Source of the DNA: Panagrolaimus kolymaensis | Taxonomy: Eukaryota; Nematoda; Chromadorea; Rhabditida; Panagrolaimidae | DNA length: 64,000 nucleotides | Assembly: GCA_028622995.1 (NCBI GenBank) | Contig: JAJQJQ010000054.1 | Location: 620,001-684,000 of the forward strand | Reading direction: 5' to 3' | Shown here: one piece after another, positions 28,694-38,627 of the stretch | Layout of the letters: each line of letters starts with the position of its first letter | How positions within the stretch are numbered: position 1 is the stretch's first letter | Program-made: the position numbers and the translations under genes | Notes under the pieces: model-generated | Told to the model about the DNA's origin: nothing | Databases searched by the model: none | What the model saw: the letters and a program-made list of their open reading frames with translations, nothing else

Positions 28694-31110
28694 ATGATGC
28701 TTCCAATAACAAAAACATCAAGATTTTCTGAAAGCTTGAGGTCGTTTATTTCCTATAAAAAAGGAAAAACTATAAGAAAAAATAATTTTTTTAATTTAAT
28801 AAGTTTTGGTGGATCGGCTAACATATTTATGAACCTTCCAATAACAAAACCACCAAGATTTTCTGATAGCTTGAGGTCGTTTATTTCCTATAAAAAAGGA
28901 AAAACTAATACAAAAATAATTCTTTTGATTTTATAAATTTTAATGGATCCGCTAACATATTTATGATGCTTCCAATAACAAAACCATCAAGATTTTCTGA
29001 TAGCTTGAGGTCGTTTATTTCCTATAAAAAAGGAAAAACTATTACAAAAATAATTTTTTTGATTTAATAAATTTTAATGGATCCGCTAACATATTTATGA
29101 TGCTTCCAATAACAAAAACATCAAGATTTTCTGAAAGCTTGAGGTCATTTATTTCCTATAAAAAAGGAAAAACTATAAGAAAAAATAATTTTTTTAATTT
29201 AATAAGTTTTGGTGGATCGGCTAACATATTTATGAACCTTCCAATAACAAAACCACCAAGATTTTCTGATAGCTTGAGGTCGTTTATTTCCTATAAAAAA
29301 GGAAAAACTATTACAAAAATAATTTTTTTGATTTAATAAATTTTAATGGAACCGCTAACATATTTATGATGCTTCCAATAACAAAAACATCAAGATTTTC
29401 TGATAGCTTGAGGTCATTTATTTCCTATAAAAAAGGAATAACTATAAGAAAAAATAATTTTTTTGATTTAATAAGTTTTGGTGGATCGGCTAACATATTT
29501 ATGAACCTTCCAATAACAAAACCACCAAGATTTTCTGATAGCTTGAGGTCGTTTATTTCCTATAAAAAAGGAAAAACTAATACAAAAATAATTCTTTTGA
29601 TTTAATAAATTTTAATGGATCCGCTAACATATTTATGATGCTTCCAATAACAAAACCATCAAGATTTTCTGATAGCTTGAGGTCGTTTATTTCCTATAAA
29701 AAAGGAAAAACTATTACAAAAATAATTTTTTTGATTTAATAAATTTTAATGGATCCGCTAACATATTTATGATGCTTCCAATAACAAAAACATCAAGATT
29801 TTCTGAAAGCTTGAGGTCGTTTATTTCCTATAAAAAAGGAAAAACTATAAGAAAAAATAATTTTTTTAATTTAATAAGTTTTGGTGGATCGGCTAACATA
29901 TTTATGAACCTTCCAATAACAAAACCACCAAGATTTTCTGATAGCTTGAGGTCGTTTATTTCCTATAAAAAAGGAAAAACTAATACAAAAATAATTCTTT
30001 TGATTTAATAAATTTTAATGGATCCGCTAACATATTTATGATGCTTCCAATAACAAAACCATCAAGATTTTCTGATAGCTTGAGGTCGTTTATTTCCTAT
30101 AAAAAAGGAAAAACTATTACAAAAATAATTTTTTTGATTTAATAAATTTTAATGGATCCGCTAACATATTTATGATGCTTCCAATAACAAAAACATCAAG
30201 ATTTTCTGAAAGCTTGAGGTCGTTTATTTCCTATAAAAAAGGAAAAACTATAAGAAAAAATAATTTTTTTAATTTAATAAGTTTTGGTGGATCGGCTAAC
30301 ATATTTATGAACCTTCCAATAACAAAACCACCAAGATTTTCTGATAGCTTGAGGTCGTTTATTTCCTATAAAAAAGGAAAAACTAATACAAAAATAATTC
30401 TTTTGATTTTATAAATTTTAATGGATCCGCTAACATATTTATGATGCTTCCAATAACAAAACCATCAAGATTTTCTGATAGCTTGAGGTCGTTTATTTCC
30501 TATAAAAAAGGAAAAACTATTACAAAAATAATTTTTTTGATTTAATAAATTTTAATGGATCCGCTAACATATTTATGATGCTTCCAATAACAAAAACATC
30601 AAGATTTTCTGAAAGCTTGAGGTCATTTATTTCCTATAAAAAAGGAAAAACTATAAGAAAAAATAATTTTTTTAATTTAATAAGTTTTGGTGGATCGGCT
30701 AACATATTTATGAACCTTCCAATAACAAAACCACCAAGATTTTCTGATAGCTTGAGGTCGTTTATTTCCTATAAAAAAGGAAAAACTATTACAAAAATAA
30801 TTTTTTTGATTTAATAAATTTTAATGGAACCGCTAACATATTTATGATGCTTCCAATAACAAAAACATCAAGATTTTCTGATAGCTTGAGGTCATTTATT
30901 TCCTATAAAAAAGGAATAACTATAAGAAAAAATAATTTTTTTGATTTAATAAGTTTTGGTGGATCGGCTAACATATTTATGAACCTTCCAATAACAAAAC
31001 CACCAAGATTTTCTGATAGCTTGAGGTCGTTTATTTCCTATAAAAAAGGAAAAACTAATACAAAAATAATTCTTTTGATTTAATAAATTTTAATGGATCC
31101 GCTAACATAT
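28694..31110 (+). repeat. 11-monomer higher-order repeat B, 1478 bp, second copy partial
   Basis: Monomer groups at 28694, 29097 and 29366 recur at 30172, 30575 and 30844, an offset of 1478 bp or 11 monomers. The unit is related to, but differs from, the 1479-bp unit before it: it has a TTTTGATTTTATAAATT variant, a GGAACCGC variant and GGAATAACTATAAG. The second copy loses the match after about 31110, where 134-bp monomers take over up to the island. Confidence 0.8.
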
Positions 31111-33683
31111 TTATGATGCTTCCAATAACAAAAACATCAAGATTTTCTGAAAGCTTGAGGTCGTTTATTTCCTATAAAAAAGGAAAAATTAATACAAAAA
31201 TAATTCTTTTGATTTAATAAATTTTAATGGATCCGCTAACATATTTATGATGCTTCCAATAACAAAACCATCAAGATTTTCTGATAGCTTGAGGTCGTTT
31301 ATTTCCTATAAAAAAGGAAAAACTATTACAAAAATAATTCTTTTGATTTTATAAATTTTAATGGATCCGCTAACATATTTATGATGCTTCCAATAACAAA
31401 AACATCAAGATTTTCTGAAAGCTTGAGGTCGTTTATTTCCTATAAAAAAGGAAAAACTAATACAAAAATAATTCTTTTGATTTAATAAATTTTAATGGAT
31501 CCACTAACATATTTATGAACCTTCCAATAACAAAACCATCAAGATTTTCTGATAGCTTGAGGTCGTTTATTTCCTATAAAAAAGGAAAAACTATTACAAA
31601 AATAATTCTTTTGATTTAATAAATTTTAATGGATCCACTAACATATTTATGAACCTTCCAATAACAAAAACATCAAGATTTTCTGAAAGCTTGAGGTCGT
31701 TTATTTCCTATAAAAAAGGAAAAACTAATACAAAAATAATTCTTTTGATTTAATAAATTTTAATGGATCCGCTAACATATTTATGATGCTTCCAATAACA
31801 AAAACATCAAGATTTTCTGATAGCTTGAGGTCGTTTATTTCCTATAAAAAAGGAAAAACTATTACAAAAATAATTCTTTTGATTTAATAAATTTTAATGG
31901 ATCCGCTAACATATTTATGATGCTTCCAATAACAAAAACATCAAGATTTTCTGAAAGCTTGAGGTCATTTATTTCCTATAAAAAAGGAAAAACTATAAGA
32001 AAAAATAATTTTTTTAATTTAATAAGTTTTGGTGGATCGGCTAACATATTTATGAACCTTCCAATAACAAAACCACCAAGATTTTCTGATAGCTTGAGGT
32101 CGTTTATTTCCTATAAAAAAGGAAAAACTAATACAAAAATAATTCTTTTGATTTAATAAATTTTAATGGATCCGCTAACATATTTATGATGCTTCCAATA
32201 ACAAAACCATCAAGATTTTCTGATAGCTTGAGGTCGTTTATTTCCTATAAAAAAGGAAAAACTATTACAAAAATAATTTTTTTGATTTAATAAATTTTAA
32301 TGGAACCGCTAACATATTTATGATGCTTCCAATAACAAAAACATCAAGATTTTCTGATAGCTTGAGGTCATTTATTTCCTATAAAAAAGGAATAACTATA
32401 AGAAAAAATAATTTTTTTGATTTAATAAATTTTAATGGAACCGCTAACATATTTATGATGCTTCCAATAACAAAAACATCAAGATTTTCTGAAAGCTTGA
32501 GGTCGTTTATTTCCTATAAAAAAGGAAAAATTAATACAAAAATAATTCTTTTGATTTAATAAATTTTAATGGATCCGCTAACATATTTATGAACCTTCCA
32601 ATAACAAAACCATCAAGATTTTCTGATAGCTTGAGGTCGTTTATTTCCTATAAAAAAGGAAAAACTATTACAAAAATAATTCTTTTGATTTTATAAATTT
32701 TAATGGATCCGCTAACATATTTATGATGCTTCCAATAACAAAAACATCAAGATTTTCTGAAAGCTTGAGGTCGTTTATTTCCTATAAAAAAGGAAAAACT
32801 AATACAAAAATAATTCTTTTGATTTAATAAATTTTAATGGATCCACTAACATATTTATGAACCTTCCAATAACAAAACCATCAAGATTTTCTGATAGCTT
32901 GAGGTCGTTTATTTCCTATAAAAAAGGAAAAACTATTACAAAAATAATTCTTTTGATTTAATAAATTTTAATGGATCCGCTAACATATTTATGATGCTTC
33001 CAATAACAAAAACATCAAGATTTTCTGATAGCTTGAGGTCGTTTATTTCCTATAAAAAAGGAAAAACTATTACAAAAATAATTCTTTTGATTTAATAAAT
33101 TTTAATGGATCCACTAACATATTTATGAACCTTCCAATAACAAAACCATCAAGATTTTCTGATAGCTTGAGGTCGTTTATTTCCTATAAAAAAGGAAAAA
33201 CTATTACAAAAATAATTCTTTTGATTTAATAAATTTTAATGGATCCGCTAACATATTTATGATGCTTCCAATAACAAAAACATCAAGATTTTCTGATAGC
33301 TTGAGGTCGTTTATTTCCTATAAAAAAGGAAAAACTAATACAAAAATAATTCTTTTGATTTAATAAATTTTAATGGATCCACTAACATATTTATGAACCT
33401 TCCAATAACAAAACCATCAAGATTTTCTGATAGCTTGAGGTCGTTTATTTCCTATAAAAAAGGAAAAACTAATACAAAAATAATTCTTTTGATTTAATAA
33501 ATTTTAATGGATCCACTAACATATTTATGAACCTTCCAATAACAAAACCATCAAGATTTTCTGATAGCTTGAGGTCGTTTATTTCCTATAAAAAAGGAAA
33601 AACTATTACAAAAATAATTCTTTTGATTTAATAAATTTTAATGGATCCACTAACATATTTATGAACCTTCCAATAACAAAACC

Positions 33684-33685
33684 AT
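33684..33685. other. Left target-site duplication (AT)
   Basis: The intact satellite reads ACCATCAAGATT. On the left the monomer stops after ACCAT; on the right it resumes with ATCAAG. Removing the island and one AT restores an uninterrupted monomer, so AT is the simplest target duplication. Because the element begins with CA, a 4-bp ATCA duplication with asymmetric ends cannot be excluded. Confidence 0.7.
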
Positions 33686-33699
33686 CACTCAAAAAAAAA
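33686..33699 (+). repeat. Left terminal inverted repeat
   Basis: CACTC followed by nine A residues, with two further A before the sequence diverges. It matches the reverse complement of the right end perfectly over 14 bp. Confidence 0.8.
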
Positions 33700-34072
33700 A
33701 ACACCCGTGGATGGCTAAAAAAGTGTACGTCAATGGGTTTTTGGGCGGACAATAATGTACTCTCGTGTCCAAAGGCATTTTATACGAAAATGTACATAAA
33801 AAGCCCATCTGTGTCTTAAAATGATATGGCGAAGTCAAAAAAAGTGTACAAAAAACTTTTTAAATTGGTACTATGATGTCTTAAAAAATATACCGAAATG
33901 TATTTTTTGGTTGTCTGTTGCCTTTTTTTATACCTAATCGGGGATAAAATTATGAACAGTATCTTTTTTTCTCGCTTTTCACTTTTCAGTATTCTGCTTT
34001 TCATTGCTCGTTTTTCTTGCCTCTTTACTAAACCCCTACCTTCTAATTACAACAGTATATGCAATTTCACGA
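33700..34072. other. Left subterminal region, non-coding
   Basis: No convincing gene. GTAC occurs at 33725, 33757, 33792, 33846 and 33868, mostly inside TGTAC, and the motifs ATGGCTAAA (33711-33719) and GTGTCCAAA (33765-33773) have inverted counterparts near the right end. In CACTA elements such repeats are usually transposase binding sites; that role is inferred. Small open frames on both strands around 33816-34080 are T-rich and look fortuitous. Confidence 0.6.
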
Positions 34073-34078
34073 TTTATT
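34073..34078 (-). promoter_or_regulatory. Candidate polyadenylation signal of the minus-strand gene
   Basis: AATAAA on the minus strand, 176 nt after the stop predicted by canonical splicing (34254) and 94 nt after an alternative stop at 34172. A plausible 3' end signal for the minus-strand gene; there is no transcript evidence. Confidence 0.45.
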
Positions 34079-34253
34079 AAACAAAAAACAATCAAAACAA
34101 ACAAAAAACAAATCCTCGGATTACAAATAACAAAGCCCTGGATAGCAAAGAACAAATAAAATAATAACAAACTACATTGACAGAGATTTATGCCTCGGTG
34201 GAATAGTTTGAGATAGTTGATTGAGTTGTTGATTTGCTGAGAACCATCGAATC

Positions 34254-36547
34254 CTAGGATACTGAGATACTTCGTCTTTCGATTTCTAAAAACAACTAGA
34301 TTATTTAAAAAGTTACAAAGGAGATTAAACTTACCTCTATGTTGGAACAAGATATCAAAGTAAAGATTTGCCCTGGTGCCTTTCATACCTTGTACATCAA
34401 GTCCTGCAAGATGCTCCAAAACCACATGGAAGTCTTCAAGTTCTTTAGCATATGAGACGTCGAAGATGTGATGGATTTCCACAATGGACTGCAGCGCATC
34501 AGCAAAATCTCCGGGTACCTAAAAGCTATTGTTAAATATGATATCAAATGAAATTACTTACTTTTAAACACTCGTTGTCGATGCATACGAAGAAATTGTA
34601 TCCCTGGTTTGCAGGAAAAGGTAAGATCATTGCAGCTTTTTGGCCAATTGTTTTTCTATGGTCAGCCATGGAACGAACACTTGTAAAGTCCTGAAAGTGT
34701 TTAAGAAGAAAAGTTATGGTGAAAAACGTTGATTTTTACCTTTTCATCAACAATCAATCGATCGTATTTGCAGTTTTTGCTTCGATAACAATAAAGAGGA
34801 ACAAGTTTAACCAGTATTTTGCATACTTGCATCATATCACTTTCAAGGCCTTGGTGAACATCATCCAAAAAGATTCCTTTGACTTTGCCCAGGGCGACGA
34901 TAGCTGCAGCATAACGTTGTAAAGCTAAACGAACGTTGAAAACTGGTTGATGTTTGATATTTTCCATGGTGAACTTGTAGTCATGTCGAAGCTATAACAA
35001 TTGAAAAGAGTATAAAAAGTGAATACAAAAACATACCAACGTTGCATTTCTAAGAAAACAAGGAAACTTCTTGAGCATGGTTTTAATTCGGCGATGCTTT
35101 CGAGATAGATCTTCATCCATTTCTTTTAACCATTTGCGTCGGAATTGGCTGTAAAAAAGAGATAAATAAGTCATTGCAAAAAAGAAATGCTTCATAAGTA
35201 CTCATATTTCCTTCCTGACACTCCCCGCGAATATACAAGGTTCCTTTTTTCCTATCAAAATTTTAGAATTTCACTTACCTTGAGTTTGCTACAAGTTGAT
35301 CGATTGCCTCTGGCATATCCGCCTCAAATAATGCAGCAGCTGCTTCATCAAGATCAAATGTTGTTGAATGAGTAAACGATAGCTTCATCTTCTTCATCCT
35401 TGGTGATTCTTCATTTTTAACAGCTTTTTGCGCCTTTCTTTTGTTCACAGCCATGACAACAGAGTTTTTTGATCCCGGGATAAGTAAAGTTGAAAACCAT
35501 TCATTTCCAGTCATTTGAAGGAACACAGCTACCACAGGTTCAAGAGCATTGGATGGAATTTCACATCTAAAAATTTATTATGTATGGGAAGTTTGTGAAA
35601 CACTTACTCTTTATAAGCCTCGGCAATCAGATCAATAACAGCTTTCTTTGCATAACTTCTGGCAATTGGAAGAATAATTACATTGAACGAAGCCAAGGAT
35701 TCCTCCCGCAGTAAAACAAGAGAAGCAATGGTGATTGGTGTCGATAAGAATTGGTTTAAGTGAACCTAAAAACAAAAAGAATAGTTGATCTTTTATAAAG
35801 AAATACTTACTTTTTTAACCATTATAGTTTCAGTTGGAAGCATTTCCTTGAACATCGCATCCATAAAGCCTCGGTTTGAGGAATACAAGCTCACCAGGTA
35901 AAGGTTCAAAGGCATTACAGCTCCTCTTTGAAATTGGTTTGGTAACATTATCCTTGGAATCAAAAGTGGTTCAATTGGAGAGATTTCTGATGTAGTCGAA
36001 GCATGAAAAGAAGGTTGATAAGGTGAGCCGGTAATCCTTGGAGTATCATTTTCTTCTTCCCTGGTTTCATCTTCAAGCTTCTCCTAAAAACATAGTAAAA
36101 AATGTATGGAGCCTAAGTAAAAACCATGCCTTCAGAAAGTTGTTGAGATCATCGGAAGGTACATCAGTGATACTAACAATAACTTTTGCTGTTGATGAAG
36201 AAAAAGATGTTTCTAATCCAGGGAGAGCGACTTCAACCGAGGTATCTGAAATTAGAAATTAATGAAGTTGTAAAGATAAAGATAAAAAAATCACCGATTG
36301 TTGAGTAATATGTTTGCACCGGGATCAAATCAGCCATGGTGTCCATAATCCATATCATCGGTTTATCATACAAATCCTTGGTTTTCCATTTGATTTCAGC
36401 TTTGAAACCATTACGTAAAGCATACGCATTTGCAATAAACATATGCAAGTCCTCGGCTGTTGCTTTATCGAAACGATAAGTAAAGAATTGAGATCCTTTC
36501 GAATCAGGAGCAGTGTCAGTAACAATGATGTTCGATTCGTTACTCAT
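34254..36547 (-). CDS. Ten-exon gene, about 598 aa, transposon-borne protein of unknown function
   Basis: Exons on the minus strand: 36547-36295, 36245-36130, 36083-35811, 35765-35608, 35566-35279, 35148-35037, 34991-34740, 34690-34562, 34518-34335, 34285-34254. All introns are GT-AG except the second, which keeps frame only as GC-AG. Most introns are 42-49 nt. The ATG at 36547 is chosen because a T-rich AG acceptor (36557-36556) lies 8 nt upstream. Visible traits: an acidic stretch near residues 124-133, a lysine/arginine-rich nuclear-localisation-like segment near 309-328, and a mixed hydrophobic C-terminal half. Around residues 543-550 a HHIFDVSY segment is followed by ELEDFHVVLEHLAGL. This layout reminds me of a multi-copy animal protein family (SAMD3-like and other uncharacterised proteins) often linked with transposons, where a conserved Y/H-x-x-F-N/D-x-x-Y segment lies near the C terminus. 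That match is from memory and weak. No DDE transposase, helicase or polymerase motif was recognised. The 3' end is uncertain. Confidence 0.65.
36084..36129 (-). other. Probable GC-AG intron or frame lesion in the minus-strand gene
   Basis: Exon 2 (ending in LNNFLK) and exon 3 (starting EKLEDETREEE) are both clearly coding. The obvious acceptor TATGTTTTTAG is at 36084. A GT donor at 36124-36123 would leave two extra bases and bring in a stop after about 35 codons. A GC donor directly after AAG (36130) gives a 46-nt intron and restores frame. The GCATGG donor is a poor match to the usual GCAAGT, so a sequencing error or a frameshifted, decaying gene is also possible. Confidence 0.5.
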
Positions 36548-36555
36548 AAGAGGCA

Positions 36556-36557
36556 CT
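36556..36557 (-). promoter_or_regulatory. Likely spliced-leader trans-splice acceptor, minus-strand gene
   Basis: On the minus strand eight T residues run directly into AG, followed after 8 nt by the start ATG at 36547. No good donor lies close upstream, and the region between the two divergent genes is short. This is the usual layout of an SL1 trans-splice site in nematodes; a short 5' non-coding exon is the alternative. Confidence 0.55.
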
Positions 36558-36937
36558 AAAAAAAATTGTATCAGTTGATGAATAAAGAAAATTCGTGGAA
36601 AAAAAGAAGGAAGAGAAACGAAGGAGAAGCAAAAACTTGAAAAACTGAAAAATCAAAGACTTGCAAAAGCTTGCTGCATGCGAGCGCGATACTGTAGTTT
36701 TCGCGCTAAGATGCGCGACTGAATGTGAAAGCTTTCATTTGCTTTCATTTTTTCCACTCTCTTGATTGATCATTGTTATTTTATTCAATTCCCTTTGTTT
36801 TTTTTTTATTGAAATAGACTAACTAACTAACATACTCTAACCAACATACATATTATTGGCATCCATTTTATCGTGAATTTATTGCGTTGTTCTAAGTATA
36901 TGTTTTTGTAAGAGATAATGTTTCCATTCTTCTTTTT
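36558..36937. promoter_or_regulatory. Shared divergent promoter region
   Basis: About 380 bp between the two start regions, transcribed outward in both directions, so any promoter elements here serve both genes. It holds the only GC-rich patch in the island (36678-36720), a perfect 10-bp tandem duplication GCTTTCATTT (36731-36750), a run of T around 36800 and a CTAA repeat (36818-36830). No TATA box is convincing. Parts are probably outron sequence removed by trans-splicing. Confidence 0.5.
36683..36707. repeat. GC-rich inverted repeat with a TACTGTAG core
   Basis: AGCGCGA (36683-36689) and its perfect complement TCGCGCT (36701-36707) flank an 11-bp spacer containing TACTGTAG. Further CG-rich steps (GCGCG at 36713-36717) follow. 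From memory, TACTGTAG flanked by GCG-rich DNA is frequent in dispersed C. elegans repeats, which supports a Caenorhabditis-like origin. It may be a regulatory site or a relic of a small repeat inserted in the shared promoter. Confidence 0.5.
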
Positions 36938-36939
36938 AG
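36938..36939 (+). promoter_or_regulatory. Likely spliced-leader trans-splice acceptor, plus-strand gene
   Basis: TTCTTTTTAG ends at 36939, only 2 nt before the ATG at 36942. The nearest donor-like GTAAGA at 36907 would give a 33-nt intron, shorter than any other in the island, so a trans-splice acceptor is favoured. This decides the start: the upstream in-frame ATG at 36918 would be removed from the mature transcript. Confidence 0.55.
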
Positions 36940-36941
36940 CT

Positions 36942-38566
36942 ATGATTGTTAATTCTAAGCTTGCAAGTGCGCTTGGAAGTGCTGCAACTGATCGTCTGGC
37001 ATGTGCTTGTAGCCAAGAAGACCATCAGCAAAAATATTTTCCTCGTCATGGTTCAATGACTCCTGGGCTACCTATGGAAATAAATAAAAATGGCATTCAA
37101 CCTATGGAAAGAAATGAAGGAAGCGAAAAAGAAAATATGAAAACAACGGCAAGAATGGAACTCCATGGCACACCATATGAGGTAAGTTTTGTTAATTACA
37201 CTTTTAATGTTGAGCTATTTCGAATTTTATTAGTTTCTAAGATTTTCATTGCAAAAATTATACTTTTGTACCGATTGCGAAGGTGTAACAGCAGTCATTA
37301 ATGAAACCATATGGGAAAAAGTAAAATGAGGATTTTACAACCTCAGAAAGATCATTTTCCTCGGAAAAAAGTAACTGTTATTTGCTTATTTACTTTTATG
37401 TTATTATTTTACAGCTTTTGCTACTACCATAAGATTACATAACTTTTTCAATATTATGCTCTTTACTTAATAACAGTGAGAGAAGTGAAGCATTATCTTT
37501 TTTTACAGAGATAACCCTTTTTGTTAAATTGTATCAATCTGTACTTTTATAATATTTGTTATTTTTTTTACATAAACATTTTTAGGTTATAAACTTCCAA
37601 GATACTCAAGAAAATAACCAAGGCTCGGATGATGATAACCAAGGAAAACTTCCACCAATTACTATTCAAGGAATATGTCTCTGCTCTCAAATGTTACCAA
37701 GGCCAACCATGGTAGAATTAATCAATGATGACGCTTTGATTACTCTTGAAGACAACACTAAACTTCTTGTTGAATTTGATTCGTTCAATGGATATATGGG
37801 AACGGTGAAGGCATCCAGTAATCTTACTATAATGGGGCGAACACCAAGGCAAGAAGAATACAGTGAAATGGAATCCTGGGATGATTTTCTCTCGCATGTA
37901 AAGAATATGACTTTCCTTGGGCTCTTCGATTCAACCTTCTTGTTCCGCCTTCTCTCTTCTCGTTATATCATTTTATCCAAGGCAAGAATTTTGATAGAAG
38001 AACACACTGAAGAACACATTCGTGAAATTATACGTCTTCTTCCAAGGAATCTCGAAAGCTTAACGTAAGTAAAAACAGATGAAAATAATACTAAATTAAC
38101 CTTTTTTAGATTGGATGCAACAAAATGGTTTGGTACTGAAGGCTGTGAAATTGCTGATGATATTTGTTTCCGCTATTCAGATGCACAAAATCCACCCATC
38201 GCAACGTTATTCCTCATTATGAATTCGTTTCCAAGGCTCGATGTGTTCAAACCAATGCTTGATGTAATTGTTATAAACCATAATGATTAAATTTACAAGA
38301 ATTCGTTACAGGGTCTTTTGAAATGTGTGAACTCCGAGGCAACAATTCTGTTCATCGATATACTTACCAATGAAGATGTTGTAGCAACGCTCGAAGCCGA
38401 TGAATTCCATTACGCGTATACATATCAAAGAAACACCGAGGAATATAAAATGTTCGTTGCAAAAAGTTATTATGGTCGTGTTATCAACCTTGGATTGCCT
38501 CACAACTCACAGGAAAGCAGCAAAGATGGAGCTCAAATTATCAAAGTCGAAAAGAGAGATACCTAG
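36942..38566 (+). CDS. Five-exon gene, 404 aa, weakly FTH/DUF38-like
   Basis: Exons: 36942-37181, 37234-37320, 37586-38064, 38110-38263, 38312-38566, all joined by GT-AG introns of 52, 265, 45 and 48 nt that keep frame; the total of 1215 nt is 405 codons including TAG. The small second exon (29 codons, with FCTDCEG) follows from matching phase on both sides. Residues 1-80 are low-complexity and polar, with no clear signal peptide. Residues of about 110-130 are rich in Q, N and D. Around 240-270 a segment with LIEEHTEEHIREIIRLLP followed by LESLTLD resembles the FTH/DUF38 region of nematode F-box-type proteins, where an I-x-x-I-L-P motif precedes L-x-x-I-x-L. No F-box is recognised at the N terminus, so the assignment is weak. 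It is divergent from the minus-strand gene and shares its promoter region. The frame is intact, with no sign of decay. Confidence 0.7.
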
Positions 38567-38627
38567 GCAATTATTTATTTTTTGTCTAGGCTTTTGTTTG
38601 TATTTATTTATCCAAGGAATTATTGTA

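Larger units (their letters stand above)
1..33685 (+). repeat. 134/135-bp satellite array, left arm
   Basis: Continuous head-to-tail satellite, all in one orientation and cut by the window start. The monomer runs from ATGATGCTTCC or ATGAACCTTCC to CTAACATATTT. The common form is 134 bp; a second form of 135 bp has ATAAGAAAAAATAATTTTTTT and GTTTTGGTGGATCGGC in its second half. The first part of about 85 bp, through the CCTATAAAAAAGGAAAAACT block, is nearly invariant; most variation lies in the remaining 50 bp or so and at a few diagnostic sites (CCATC/CCACC/ACATC, GATAGC/GAAAGC, CTAATAC/CTAACAC/CTATTAC, GGATCCGC/GGATCCAC). I estimate about 250 monomers here. No gene is visible. In nematodes such arrays are usually heterochromatic; that is background knowledge, not seen here. 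Confidence 0.97.

Noticed and set aside
1..33685. CRISPR array
   Set aside because: The repeats are directly adjacent 134/135-bp monomers with no unique spacers, no cas genes are present, and the context is eukaryotic.
33816..34080. Two overlapping small reading frames (62 codons minus, 60 codons plus)
   Set aside because: They lie in the T-rich subterminal region, lack splice or trans-splice context, and have a low-complexity F/I/L composition typical of chance frames.
36918..36941. Upstream ATG at 36918 as the start of the plus-strand gene
   Set aside because: It lies upstream of the T-rich AG acceptor at 36938-36939, which probably marks the trans-splice site, and the eight added residues are a chance F-rich stretch.
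37182..37585. A single 404-nt first intron in the plus-strand gene
   Set aside because: An in-phase 29-codon exon (37234-37320) with good acceptor and donor lies inside it and reads as coding, so two introns are preferred.
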